A stretch of DNA of 64,000 bases. It comes from DAOTVC01 sp034437215. GTDB lineage: Bacteria; Chloroflexota; Anaerolineae; B4-G1; SLSP01. The stretch lies in the NCBI GenBank assembly GCA_034437215.1, contig DAOTVC010000039.1:1-64000 (forward strand), read 5' to 3'. A program made the translations under genes and the position numbers. A model generated the notes under the pieces. That model did not search any database. It had not been told where the DNA came from and was given only the letters and a program-made list of their open reading frames with translations. Shown in pieces: positions 24,199-32,373 of this stretch (its first letter is position 1; the number at the start of each line of letters is the position of its first letter).

Positions 24199-25191
24199 GT
24201 GGACCTTGAGCTGTTGACCCGTCTAACCGAAACGTTTGGCCCCTCGGGATTCGAGGACGAGATCCGTGAGGTGATCCGCGAAGTCGTCGCCCCTCTGGCA
24301 GACGAGCTGCGGGTCGATCCGCTGGGCAGCCTCGTCGCCCGCCGCAAGGGCACCGGCGCGGGCCAGAAGATCGTACTGGCCGCCCATATGGACGAGATCG
24401 GAGTGATGGTCACCCACATCGACAAAGAGGGCTTCCTGCGCTTCACGCGCGTGGGTTACATTCACCCCTACACCAGCATCGGCGCTCGCGTCCGCTTCGC
24501 CGATGGCACCCTCGGCGTCATCTACCTGGAGCGCCAGGAGGATGCGTCCAAGCCCCCCACCCTCGACGAGCTCTACATCGACGTGGGCGCCACGAAGAAA
24601 GAGGAGGTCCCCGTCAAGGTCGGTGACCCCGCCGTCTTCGTGCGCCCCCTGCTCCACCAGAGGGAGCGCATCGTCAGCAAGACCTTGGACGATCGCGTCG
24701 GCTGCTACATCCTCATCGAGCTCCTGCGCCGTCTGGAGGCGAGCCCTCACGACCTCTACTTCATCTTCAGCGTGCAGGAGGAGATCACCCTCTCCGGAGC
24801 CCGCACCTCGGCCTACAAGATCGATCCCGATCTGGCGATTGCCGTGGACGTGACGGGCACGGGCGACACGCCCAAGGCCGTACCCATGGCCGTGGAGATG
24901 GGCCAGGGACCCGCCATCAAGGTGCAGGATGCGGGGATGGTCGCCCACCCCCTGGTGCGGAAGATGCTCGTCGAGGCTGCACAACGCGCCGACATCCCCT
25001 ACCAGCTGGAGATCCTGCGCGGCGGCACCACCGACGCCGCGGCGATGCAGCTGGTGCGGGCGGGCGTCCCCAGCGGGTGCGTAAGCGTGCCCTGCCGCTT
25101 CATCCACAGCCCTTCGGAGATGGTGGACGTGAAGGACGTCGAGCAGACGATCGAGCTCCTCGCGGAAGCGCTGAGCTCCAAGCTGCCGTGA
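24199..25191 (+). CDS. M42 family metallopeptidase (third of three)
   Basis: 330 residues, GTG start with AAAGGAG six bases upstream. Metal and catalytic motifs: AAHMDEIGVMV, SKTLDDRVGCYIL, VQEEITLSGA, AVDVTGTGD, and FIHSPSEMVDV. It is the shortest and most canonical of the three. The trio probably arose by duplication but has diverged substantially, since identity among them is limited to motifs. They likely act together in peptide breakdown in the cytosol. The operon ends here; a new promoter at 25232 serves rsfS. Confidence 0.88.
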   Translation: MDLELLTRLTETFGPSGFEDEIREVIREVVAPLADELRVDPLGSLVARRKGTGAGQKIVLAAHMDEIGVMVTHIDKEGFLRFTRVGYIHPYTSIGARVRFADGTLGVIYLERQEDASKPPTLDELYIDVGATKKEEVPVKVGDPAVFVRPLLHQRERIVSKTLDDRVGCYILIELLRRLEASPHDLYFIFSVQEEITLSGARTSAYKIDPDLAIAVDVTGTGDTPKAVPMAVEMGQGPAIKVQDAGMVAHPLVRKMLVEAAQRADIPYQLEILRGGTTDAAAMQLVRAGVPSGCVSVPCRFIHSPSEMVDVKDVEQTIELLAEALSSKLP

Positions 25192-25231
25192 TCCTGCGGG
25201 TCTGTGGAGGCGCGGAGCACTCCCTTCACGT

Positions 25232-25261
25232 TTGACAAGTTCAACGCCATCATGCTATCAT
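25232..25261 (+). promoter_or_regulatory. Promoter of rsfS
   Basis: TTGACA (25232-25237), 18-base spacer, TATCAT (25256-25261), with an upstream TG-like CATGC. It lies about 65 bases before the chosen rsfS start. Confidence 0.68.
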
Positions 25262-25326
25262 GAGAGAGATTACGCAGATCGTTGTCTGCCTTTAACAGCC
25301 GTCCCAAAACAGATTCAGGAGGAGGT

Positions 25327-25677
25327 TTGGACAGTTTAACGCTCGCGAACACCATTGCAGATATCGCCCTGGACAAGCAGGCCAGCGACATTCTCATACT
25401 CGATCTCACAGACATCACGACCATCACCGACTACTTCGTCATCTGCTCGGGAGACAACCGGCGGCAGCTGCACGCCCTGGAGAGCAGTATCCAGGAGGAG
25501 CTGAAGAAGGGTGAGGAGCGCATTCTCCCGCTCGGCGTCGAAGGGACCTCCGAGTCCGGGTGGATTCTTCTCGACTACAACAGTGTCATCGTGCACCTCT
25601 TCAGTGAGGACATGCGTGACTACTACGAGCTGGAGGAGCTCTGGGATGCCGGGCGAGTGGTAGCCCGAATTCAGTAG
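25327..25677 (+). CDS. rsfS: Ribosome silencing factor RsfS
   Basis: 116 residues from TTG 25327, which follows AGGAGGAGG (25317-25325); an upstream TTG at 25282 would add 15 residues without homology. The RsfS/Iojap signature is clear: DKQASDILILDLTDITTITDYFVICSG (quoted parts: ASDILILDL, TDYFVICSG), GTSESGWILLDYNSVIVHLF, and FSEDMRDYYELEELW. The protein binds L14 on the large ribosomal subunit and blocks joining of subunits when nutrients are scarce. It often precedes or follows nadD; no nadD is here. It has its own promoter and a terminator at 25710. Confidence 0.93.
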   Translation: MDSLTLANTIADIALDKQASDILILDLTDITTITDYFVICSGDNRRQLHALESSIQEELKKGEERILPLGVEGTSESGWILLDYNSVIVHLFSEDMRDYYELEELWDAGRVVARIQ

Positions 25678-25709
25678 CATACTTCACAGCCACAACGAAG
25701 AGATATTTG

Positions 25710-25735
25710 GCCCGGGGGTTCTATCACCCTCGGGC
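25710..25735 (+). terminator. Terminator hairpin after rsfS
   Basis: GCCCGGGGGT (25710-25719) pairs with ACCCTCGGGC (25726-25735) with one G-U pair and loop TCTATC; TCCTTCG follows. No perfect T-run. Confidence 0.6.
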
Positions 25736-25764
25736 TCCTTCGTGGAGCCCGGCCGGTGGGTGAA

Positions 25765-25801
25765 TTGACGAATTGACAGAGGTTTTTATCATAGGTATAA
25801 T
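25765..25801 (+). promoter_or_regulatory. Two overlapping promoters at yvcK
   Basis: TTGACA (25773-25778), 17-base spacer, TATAAT (25796-25801) is a full consensus promoter, but it ends 5 bases from ATG 25806. An overlapping TTGACG (25765-25770), 16-base spacer, TATCAT (25787-25792) would start transcription near 25799, giving an almost leaderless message. Confidence 0.65.
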
Positions 25802-25805
25802 CTTA

Positions 25806-27092
25806 ATGAGGAAAAGTAGGGGGAACCAACCAAAGACGCAGGCGTGGCTTGGATTGCGCTGGATCGAGCCGGGGCTCCAGATCAAACGCTGGTTACTTCT
25901 CCTGGGCTTCGGCGTCGCCATCGTCAGCCTAAGCTTAGCCGCTCTGTTACGCGCCTTCTACCCCCTACCAGCGTACTTTTACATCCTAAGTCTGCAGTTC
26001 CTACCGCGGGCGATACGCGCGGTAGTGCTCTTCCTGGTAGGCGGCGGCTGCATCGCGGCCGGTCTCTGGGGCCTCAACCGCTCTCTCATGGCCCCCTTCC
26101 TGGCAAACACCGACCGCCCCTATCCCGAGATGCTCTACGAGTATCGCCAGTTGGAACGGGGGCCGCGGATCGTGGTCATCGGCGGAGGGCATGGACAAGC
26201 CACCCTCCTGCGGGGCTTGAAGCGCTACACCTCCCATCTGACGGCCATCGTCACCGTCGCCGACGACGGTGGATCATCGGGAAGACTGCGCCGGGAGCTG
26301 GGTATCCTGCCGCCGGGCGATTTTCGCAACTGCATCGCAGCGCTGGCGGACGACGAGTCCCTGGTCACGCGGGTGCTGCAGTACCGCTTTCGCAGCAGCG
26401 CGGGCCTGGACCAACACAGCTTCGGGAACCTCTTCATCAGCGCCATGTCCGGGGTGACGGGCTCCTTCGAAGCGGCCCTCGCTGAATCCAGCCGGGTGCT
26501 GGCCGTGCGAGGGGAGGTGGTGCCCAGCTCTCTGGAACCCGTCGTTCTGGGCGCCGATGTCCAGGTGGGTGACGAGACCCCCCAGCGCGTCTATGGGGAG
26601 TCCCAGATCCCGAGGGCCGGAGGACGAGTGCTACGCGTCCTGCTCGAGCCCAGCGGCCCGCGCGCCTATCCGGGTGCCATCCAGGCCATCCTGAAGGCCG
26701 ATCTCATCGCCGTCGGTCCGGGCAGCCTCTACACGAGCATTCTGCCCAACTTGCTGGTGCCGGAGATCGTCGAGGCCATCAGGGCCAGCCGGGCCCTCAA
26801 AGTCTACATCTGTAACGTAGCGACCCAGCGGGGCGAGACCGACGGCTACGCCGCCGAAGAGCACCTGCAAGCGCTGGAGACCCACGTCGGGCCGGGGATC
26901 TTCACCACCGTCGTGGTCAACGAACCGGTGGACCGGGTGGAGCTGCCGGCGGGGGTCAGCTGGGTGCCGCCCGCGCTGGAGCCGCGCGCCGGACTGGAGA
27001 TCTTGAAAGGTGATCTGGTCGGTGAAGAGGTGCCCTGGCAGCACCACGATCAGAAGCTGGCCGCAACCATCATGAGCTTACTGAAGGGCTGA
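25806..27092 (+). CDS. yvcK: YvcK/CofD-like gluconeogenesis factor, membrane-anchored
   Basis: 428 residues from ATG 25806. No ribosome binding site precedes this ATG and two promoters almost touch it, so leaderless translation is likely. Residues about 30-90 contain two or three membrane helices, an N-terminal addition typical of Chloroflexota YvcK. The YvcK domain follows: IVVIGGGHGQATLLRGLK, VADDGGSSGRLRRELGILPPGD (in parts), and VGPGSLYTSILPNLLV. YvcK proteins bind UDP-sugars, are needed for growth on gluconeogenic carbon sources, and influence cell shape. The glycolytic genes gap-pgk-tpiA start 180 bases later, a fitting context. The CofD transferase activity is not expected. Confidence 0.9.
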   Translation: MRKSRGNQPKTQAWLGLRWIEPGLQIKRWLLLLGFGVAIVSLSLAALLRAFYPLPAYFYILSLQFLPRAIRAVVLFLVGGGCIAAGLWGLNRSLMAPFLANTDRPYPEMLYEYRQLERGPRIVVIGGGHGQATLLRGLKRYTSHLTAIVTVADDGGSSGRLRRELGILPPGDFRNCIAALADDESLVTRVLQYRFRSSAGLDQHSFGNLFISAMSGVTGSFEAALAESSRVLAVRGEVVPSSLEPVVLGADVQVGDETPQRVYGESQIPRAGGRVLRVLLEPSGPRAYPGAIQAILKADLIAVGPGSLYTSILPNLLVPEIVEAIRASRALKVYICNVATQRGETDGYAAEEHLQALETHVGPGIFTTVVVNEPVDRVELPAGVSWVPPALEPRAGLEILKGDLVGEEVPWQHHDQKLAATIMSLLKG

Positions 27093-27271
27093 ACGAAAGG
27101 AGGTCTTACGCCGGCTACACTCAAAGATCCGTCATTATTGCGTCCTCTCCTCGTGGACGGGACACATGGAGGGATCCAACACTCACAAGGCAGTACCCTG
27201 CGAACAGCAAGTGGTCGTTTTATCAGGGTTGTTTCACAACCACTACTACACATATCATAAGGAGGTACGGA

Positions 27272-28276
27272 ATGGCTAAGGTAGCGATTAACGGTCTGGG
27301 TAGGATTGGGCGCGCGACGCTCAAGCTCATCATGGAGGAGCCGACCCTCGATCTGGTGGCGGTCAACGACATCGCCCCTCTGGAGAACCTGGCATACCTG
27401 CTCAGGTATGACACCGCCTACGGCAGGTACGACAAAGAGGTGCAGACTGAGGACGGCAAGCTGGTCGTGGACGGCACGGAGATCAAGTTCCTCTCCGAGC
27501 GCGATCCGGCTAACCTCCCCTGGGAGGAGTTGGACGTCGACATCGTCATCGAGAGCACCGGGTTCTTCACCAACAAAGAGGGTCTCCAGAAGCACCTCGA
27601 CGCGGGCGCGGAATTCGTCATCCTTTCGGCTCCCGCCAAGGGCGAGGGCGTGCCCACCATGGTCTACGGGGTCACCGAGATCCCCGACGACGCCAATGCG
27701 GTCTCCGTGGCCAGCTGCACGACCAACAGTATTACGCCCGTCGTGGAGATCATCGGGCGGCGCCTGGGCATCCAGAAGGCGCTGATGACCACCATTCACG
27801 CCTACACCTCCTCGCAGGCCATCGTCGATGCGCCGAGCAAGAAGATGCGCCGTGGCCGGGCAGCGGCGGCCAACTTCGTCCCCACCACCACCGGTGCCGC
27901 CATCGCCACCACCAAGGTGCTGCCCCAGTATCAGGGCAAATTCGACGGCGTCGCCGTGCGCGCACCCATCCCCGTCGGCTCCATCAGCGACATCACCTTC
28001 CTCACCGAGAAGGACACGACCGCCGAGGAGGTCAACAACATCCTGCGTGAGGAAGCCGAGACCGAGAAGTACAAGAACGTCTTCGGTGTGACCGACGAGC
28101 CCCTCGTCTCCGCTGACATCGTCGGCACCTCCTACGCCTCCCTCGCCGACCTCGAGATGACCAAGGTCGTGGACGGGAACATGGTCAAGATCATGGCCTG
28201 GTACGACAACGAGTGGGGCTTCACCAACCAGATGGTCCGGACGGCCGTCAAGGCTGCCAAAAAGCGCAACTTCTAA
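27272..28276 (+). CDS. gap: Glyceraldehyde-3-phosphate dehydrogenase
   Basis: 334 residues, ATG after AAGGAGG. NAD-binding motif NGLGRIGRA at residues 7-15; catalytic cysteine C149 in ASCTTNS; the partner histidine in TTIHAYTSSQ (about 176); WYDNEWGF near the C-terminus. It oxidises glyceraldehyde-3-phosphate to 1,3-bisphosphoglycerate in glycolysis and the reverse in gluconeogenesis. D32-type residue (VAVND) fits NAD preference. It is first in the gap-pgk-tpiA cluster. In the 180-base upstream gap I see GGTTGT/ACAACC, a short stem near 27228, but no convincing promoter. A hairpin separates it from pgk. Confidence 0.96.
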   Translation: MAKVAINGLGRIGRATLKLIMEEPTLDLVAVNDIAPLENLAYLLRYDTAYGRYDKEVQTEDGKLVVDGTEIKFLSERDPANLPWEELDVDIVIESTGFFTNKEGLQKHLDAGAEFVILSAPAKGEGVPTMVYGVTEIPDDANAVSVASCTTNSITPVVEIIGRRLGIQKALMTTIHAYTSSQAIVDAPSKKMRRGRAAAANFVPTTTGAAIATTKVLPQYQGKFDGVAVRAPIPVGSISDITFLTEKDTTAEEVNNILREEAETEKYKNVFGVTDEPLVSADIVGTSYASLADLEMTKVVDGNMVKIMAWYDNEWGFTNQMVRTAVKAAKKRNF

Positions 28277-28296
28277 GGACCAGATTCACAAAGTCG

Positions 28297-28338
28297 ATGA
28301 GGGACATTGGAGGAGCACTCCGGTGTCCCTCATTTTCA
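28297..28338 (+). terminator. Attenuator-like hairpin between gap and pgk
   Basis: ATGAGGGACA (28297-28306) pairs perfectly with TGTCCCTCAT (28324-28333), with an inner GGAG/CTCC stem, followed by TTTTC overlapping the stem end. It could end part of the gap transcripts and so set the gap to pgk ratio. Confidence 0.6.
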
Positions 28339-28351
28339 GAGAGGAGCAACC

Positions 28352-29533
28352 ATGGCTATGAAGAAAAAGACCGTACGTGACCTCGATCTACAGGGCAAGC
28401 GCGTTCTGATGCGGGCCGACTTCAATGTCCCCCTGCAGGCGGGCAAGATCACCGATGACAACCGCATCCAAGCCGCCCTCCCCACCATCAAGTATATCCT
28501 GGAGCACGGCGCCTCGCTGGTGCTCATGTCCCACCTCGGACGCCCCAAGGGCGAGGTGAAATCCGACCTGAGCCTGCAGCCCGTCGCGGAGCGTCTGGGC
28601 GAGCTGCTCCAGCGACCCGTGAAGATGGCGCCGGACAGCGTGGGACAGGAGGTCAAAAAGTTGGCCCAGGAGCTGAAGCCGGGCGAGGTGCTCCTGCTGG
28701 AGAACACCCGCTTCCACGCCGGGGAGAAGGCCAACGACCCGGAATACGCCCAGCAGCTGGCCCAGCTGGGGGATGTCTACGTCAACGACGCCTTCGGCAC
28801 CGCCCATCGCGCTCACGCCAGCACCGTCGGTGTGACGGAGTATCTGCCCGCCGTGGCGGGCTTCCTCATCGAGAAGGAGATCGAGTACCTGAACAAGGCA
28901 GCCAGCGAGCCCGAGCACCCCTACATGGTACTCATGGGCGGCGCCAAGATCTCCGACAAGATCGAGGCCATCGAGAACATGCTCAAGAGGGCGGACAAGA
29001 TCCTCATCGGCGGCGGAATGGCGAACACCTTCCTCAAATCGCAGGGCATGGAGGTGGGCGACTCGCTGGTGGAGGACGATGCCACTCCTGAGGCCGAGCG
29101 CCTCCTGGATAAGGCCGCCGGCAAACTGGAGCTCCCCTCCGACGTGGTCATCGCCGACGCCTTCGAGAACGACGCGAACCGCAGGATCGTCCCCGTAGCC
29201 GAGGTGCCCGCGGGCTGGCGCATCCTCGACATCGGCCCCGATACTATCGAACGCTACAAGGTGGTCCTGCAGGAGGCCGAGACGGTGGCCTGGAATGGCC
29301 CCATGGGCGTCTTCGAGATGGCCAACTTCGCCGAGGGCACCTTCGCCATCGCCCGCATGCTGGCCGACCTCGACGCCACGGTCATCGTCGGCGGCGGTGA
29401 CTCCGCGGCGGCAGTGCGGGACGCCGGTGTAGTCGACAAGATCGCTCACGTCTCCACAGGCGGCGGCGCCAGCCTCGAGTTTCTCGAGGGCAAGACCCTG
29501 CCCGGAATTGCGGCGCTGGATGATAAAGAGTAG
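28352..29533 (+). CDS. pgk: Phosphoglycerate kinase
   Basis: 393 residues from ATG 28352 (GAGGAG five bases upstream); the open frame extends 15 codons further without a site. Conserved elements: RADFNVPL near residue 20, SHLGRPKG, ENTRFHAGE, NDAFGTAHRAHAS, the hinge and nucleotide site GGAKISDKI, and GGGDSAAAV close to the C-terminus. It transfers phosphate between 1,3-bisphosphoglycerate and ADP. Located between gap and tpiA in the same orientation, 34 bases before tpiA. Length and all key residues are normal, so this should be a working enzyme. Confidence 0.96.
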   Translation: MAMKKKTVRDLDLQGKRVLMRADFNVPLQAGKITDDNRIQAALPTIKYILEHGASLVLMSHLGRPKGEVKSDLSLQPVAERLGELLQRPVKMAPDSVGQEVKKLAQELKPGEVLLLENTRFHAGEKANDPEYAQQLAQLGDVYVNDAFGTAHRAHASTVGVTEYLPAVAGFLIEKEIEYLNKAASEPEHPYMVLMGGAKISDKIEAIENMLKRADKILIGGGMANTFLKSQGMEVGDSLVEDDATPEAERLLDKAAGKLELPSDVVIADAFENDANRRIVPVAEVPAGWRILDIGPDTIERYKVVLQEAETVAWNGPMGVFEMANFAEGTFAIARMLADLDATVIVGGGDSAAAVRDAGVVDKIAHVSTGGGASLEFLEGKTLPGIAALDDKE

Positions 29534-29567
29534 CGCAGGTGCGTGTAGAACCCTAAGGAGGTAGACC

Positions 29568-30353
29568 ATGCGTAAACCATTCGTAGCCGGCAACTGGAAG
29601 ATGCACATGACGGTTGCCGAGGCCGTCGAGCTGGCCCAGGGCTTGAAGAACACGTTGGCCGAGGTGGAGCCCCGCCAGATGGAGCTGGCCGTCTGCCCGC
29701 CCTTCACGGCGCTCTACCCCGTGAATCAGATGTTGAAGACCTCCCACATCGGTGTGGGAGCCCAGGACATGTACTGGGAGGTGGAGGGCGCCTTCACCAG
29801 CCAGATCTCGCCCCTCATGGTACGGGAGCTCGCCCAGTACGTCATCATCGGCCACTCGGAGCGGCGCCAGTACTTCCACGAGACCGACGAGACCGTCAAC
29901 CGGAAGATCAAGGCCGCCCTGGAGTACGGTATCATCCCCATCGTCTGCGTCGGGGAGAGCCTGGAGCAGAACGAAGCCGGGGAGACGGTACCCTTCGTGC
30001 GCGCCCAGATCGAGGGGGCCTTCAAGGATATCTCCACGGGCCAGGCCCAGAAGCTGGTCCTGGCCTACGAGCCCATCTGGGCCATCGGTACGGGCAGGAC
30101 GGCGACGCCCGAGGACGCCGACCGCATCATCCGGGAGGCCATCCGCGACGTCCTCGAGGAGCTCTACGACGAGGAGACCGCGGAGAGCATCCGGGTCCAG
30201 TACGGGGGCAGCGTCAAGCCCCACAACATGGCGGACTTCATCGTCATGGAGGAGATCGACGGCGCCCTCGTGGGCGGTGCCAGCCTCAAGGGCGATTCCT
30301 TCACCGGCATCGTGAAGAACGCCCTGGACGCCCTGGACGTGGATTTCGAGTAG
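29568..30353 (+). CDS. tpiA: Triosephosphate isomerase
   Basis: 261 residues, ATG after AAGGAGG. Active-site residues are all present: N9 and K11 in AGNWKMH, H in IIGHSERRQYF, E in LAYEPIWAIGTG, then the phosphate-binding YGGSVKP and GGASLKGDSF. It interconverts dihydroxyacetone phosphate and glyceraldehyde-3-phosphate. It completes the gap-pgk-tpiA cluster. A perfect 11-bp terminator stem begins 36 bases after the stop codon. Confidence 0.96.
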   Translation: MRKPFVAGNWKMHMTVAEAVELAQGLKNTLAEVEPRQMELAVCPPFTALYPVNQMLKTSHIGVGAQDMYWEVEGAFTSQISPLMVRELAQYVIIGHSERRQYFHETDETVNRKIKAALEYGIIPIVCVGESLEQNEAGETVPFVRAQIEGAFKDISTGQAQKLVLAYEPIWAIGTGRTATPEDADRIIREAIRDVLEELYDEETAESIRVQYGGSVKPHNMADFIVMEEIDGALVGGASLKGDSFTGIVKNALDALDVDFE

Positions 30354-30388
30354 CCACACGTTCGCCAGCATCACAAGCACTATCGCCG

Positions 30389-30423
30389 AGGAGCCGGGGG
30401 GGATTGCACCCCGGCTCCTTCTC
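30389..30423 (+). terminator. Rho-independent terminator after tpiA
   Basis: Perfect 11-bp stem (30389-30399 with 30409-30419) with a 9-base loop, followed by TCTCTTG. It closes the yvcK/gap-pgk-tpiA region. Confidence 0.78.
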
Positions 30424-30426
30424 TTG

Positions 30427-30551
30427 GGGTTCGTAAAAGTATAACTTCCCACTGCTGCTCACGCGTCTGTGATCTGCGTGCGCCCCAGCGCTTCCGGACA
30501 CTGGATCCGGTATACGGGCATGCGACGTTGGGAAGTTGTTTGCTTACAGAC
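30427..30551. repeat. Intergenic element A with partial terminal inverted repeats
   Basis: 125 bases. The left end (30427-30450) is identical over 24 bases, in reverse orientation, to the right end of element B at 50897-50920. The right end (30530-30551) resembles the left end of element B (GTCTGTAAG and AACTTCCC shared). Both ends have AACTTCCC facing inwards, so they form imperfect terminal inverted repeats of about 20 bases. The interior is unlike that of B. It lies between convergent tpiA and tRNA-Leu. Confidence 0.8.
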
Positions 30552-30650
30552 ACTTACACCCGGCAGCGTTCAGATTCTCTACCGGAGCAACTGGTGGCTT
30601 ACTCAGAGTGACAGTTCACAGGGGTTTCTGGCGTCCGGCTGCGCAGAACC

Positions 30651-30692
30651 AAAAAAATAGACGGCTCGGGCAGGCATGGTGGCTACCGTCTA
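30651..30692 (-). terminator. Terminator of tRNA-Leu gene
   Basis: On the minus strand TAGACGG pairs with CCGTCTA (30686-30692 with 30658-30664), followed by seven T (30651-30657). It begins about 18 bases after the tRNA 3' end. Confidence 0.75.
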
Positions 30693-30709
30693 CCGTCTAC
30701 TTTCGCGGA

Positions 30710-30791
30710 TGGGGAAGGCGGGATTTGAACCCGCACGCCTTGCGGCACATGATTCTAAGTCATGCTCGTCTGCCAGTTCCGACACTCCCCC
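30710..30791 (-). tRNA. tRNA-Leu (anticodon UAG)
   Basis: 82 nt on the minus strand. The acceptor stem GGGGGAG (30791-30785) pairs with CTTCCCC (30717-30711) with one G-U pair, and the discriminator is A (30710). The anticodon stem CATGA/TCATG encloses loop CTTAGAA, giving anticodon TAG for CUA and related Leu codons. The T arm CGGGTTCAAATCCCG is canonical. The variable arm is long (TGCCGCAAGGCG), as expected for class II leucine tRNA. No CCA is encoded, so a CCA-adding enzyme is needed. A TTGATC-N16-TATAAT promoter lies just upstream and a T-run terminator downstream. Confidence 0.95.
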
Positions 30792-30801
30792 GATAACCGC
30801 T

Positions 30802-30829
30802 ATTATACCGCGAGAAGGGCGAAGATCAA
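30802..30829 (-). promoter_or_regulatory. Promoter of tRNA-Leu
   Basis: Minus strand TTGATC (30829-30824), 16-base spacer, TATAAT (30807-30802), ending 10 bases before the tRNA 5' end. Confidence 0.7.
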
Positions 30830-30913
30830 GGCGACAACTGCTAAACAGCTGCCCAGATGTCGGAGACCCGCGGACGGACTCCGTCCCGCGGGCCTCCTGG
30901 ACGTCCCTACGCC

Positions 30914-32332
30914 TCAGAGATCGTAGTAGAGCTCGATCTCGTAGGGATGGGGCCGGTTGCGCACCTGCCGGTCCTCCCAGCGCTTCCGCTTGATCCACCG
31001 CTCGATGAGGTCGGCGTTGAAGACGTCGCCCGTGAGCAGAAAGTCGTGATCCTCCTCCAGCGCCACCATCGCCTCCTCAAGGGAGGTGGGCAGCGCCTTG
31101 ATCTGCGCCCGTCGCTCGGCAGGCCAGGAGAAGATGTCCTCGTCGATGGGGCCGAAGCCCAACTCCGTCGGATCCAGCTGCCGCTGAATGCCGTCGATGC
31201 CCGCCAGCAGTTGCGCCGTCATCGCCAGGTAGGGATTGGAGGTCGCATCAGGAGGGCGGAACTCGAAGCGCGCCGTGTCCGGCTTGTTGGCGTACTTGGG
31301 GATCCGGATGGCGGCGCTGCGGTTCGCCAGGGAGTAGATGGCGCTGACGGGCGCCTCGTAGCCGGGGATCAGACGCCGGTAGGAGTTGGTGCTGGGATTG
31401 GTGAAGGCCATCACCGCGCCCCCGTGATAGAGCAGCCCGCCGATGTAGTAGCGGGCGGTCTCGCTGATGCAGCCGTAGCCCTCACCATCGTAGCAGAGAT
31501 TCACACCCTCCTTCCAGATGTACTGGTGGAAGTGCATGCCCGAGCCCGCCTCCCCGTAGAGGGGCTTGGGCATGAAGGTCGCCGTCATCCCCAGCTCGAA
31601 GGCCGTCATCTTGGTGATGTACTTGATGAGCAGGGTGGCGTCGGCGGCTTGAATAAGGGGCAGGAGCGAGATCTCCACCTCGCACTGTCCGGGGCCGCCC
31701 ACCTCGTGGTGGTGGTACTTCACCTCGACCCCCATCGACTCCAGGTGCAGGCTGACCCGGGTGCGGAGATTGTAGAGATGATCATGGGGGGGAATGGCGT
31801 GGTAGCCCCCGTGGCGGGGGATGGTGTAGCCGGTGCCCAGATCCTGGCTGTTCCAGTCGGCCTCGGCGGAATCCACCCGGTAGGCCGCGACGTTCATCCC
31901 GTTCTGGTAGGAGACACCGTCGAAGACGTAGAACTCGAACTCCGGCCCCCAGAGGCTGGTGTCGGCGATCCCCGTCTCCTGGAGGTGCTCCTCGGCGCGG
32001 CGGGCGATGTTCCGCGGATCGTAGGGGAAGATGCGCCGGGTGTCGGCCTCCAGGGTGGAGCAGAGGAAGCTCAGCGTCGGCACCTCCCAGAAGGGATCGA
32101 CGAAGCCCGTCGCCAGGTCGGGTACCAGAACCATGTCCCCCGAGCTCACGGCCTTGAAACCGACGCTGGAGCCGTCGAAGCCCACGCCGTTCTCCATGAG
32201 CCCGGGGGTAAACTGGCTCACCGGGAGGGTGACGTGGTGCCAGCGACCCCACAGATCGCAGAACTTGAGATCTACCATCGCCATGGATTCCCGCTCGATG
32301 AACTCAACCGCCTCTTCAAATGTGCTGAACAT
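30914..32332 (-). CDS. glnA: Glutamine synthetase type I (first copy)
   Basis: 472 residues, ATG after GGAGAG. Signatures of GSI: VGFDGSSVGFKAV near residue 50, the metal-binding GPEFEFYVFDG, HHHEVGGPGQCEVE with metal ligands, GSGMHFHQ in the active site, and NRSAAIRIPKY with FEFRPPDATSNPYLAM. The C-terminus LPTSLEEAMVALEEDHDFL and RPHPYEIELYYDL is typical for the full-length type. It makes glutamine from glutamate, ammonia and ATP. It lies between the glycosidase-like genes and tRNA-Leu. A second, shorter and different glnA sits at 39303, so the two likely have separate roles or regulation. The central tyrosine for adenylylation is not obvious. Confidence 0.93.
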   Translation of the reverse strand: MFSTFEEAVEFIERESMAMVDLKFCDLWGRWHHVTLPVSQFTPGLMENGVGFDGSSVGFKAVSSGDMVLVPDLATGFVDPFWEVPTLSFLCSTLEADTRRIFPYDPRNIARRAEEHLQETGIADTSLWGPEFEFYVFDGVSYQNGMNVAAYRVDSAEADWNSQDLGTGYTIPRHGGYHAIPPHDHLYNLRTRVSLHLESMGVEVKYHHHEVGGPGQCEVEISLLPLIQAADATLLIKYITKMTAFELGMTATFMPKPLYGEAGSGMHFHQYIWKEGVNLCYDGEGYGCISETARYYIGGLLYHGGAVMAFTNPSTNSYRRLIPGYEAPVSAIYSLANRSAAIRIPKYANKPDTARFEFRPPDATSNPYLAMTAQLLAGIDGIQRQLDPTELGFGPIDEDIFSWPAERRAQIKALPTSLEEAMVALEEDHDFLLTGDVFNADLIERWIKRKRWEDRQVRNRPHPYEIELYYDL

Positions 32333-32373
32333 AAGCTCTCCTTTTGGGTAAAAGGGTAAGGTTCGATCTGCTG

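Noticed and set aside
27093..27271. Promoter for gap at TTGTTT-N18-TATCAT (27229-27258)
   Set aside because: The expected start (about 27265) would fall inside the ribosome binding site, and the -35 is poor. Transcription may start further upstream or come from yvcK.
30427..30551. Complete insertion sequence
   Set aside because: Elements A and B are 125-150 bases long and hold no transposase frame; only ends are conserved.
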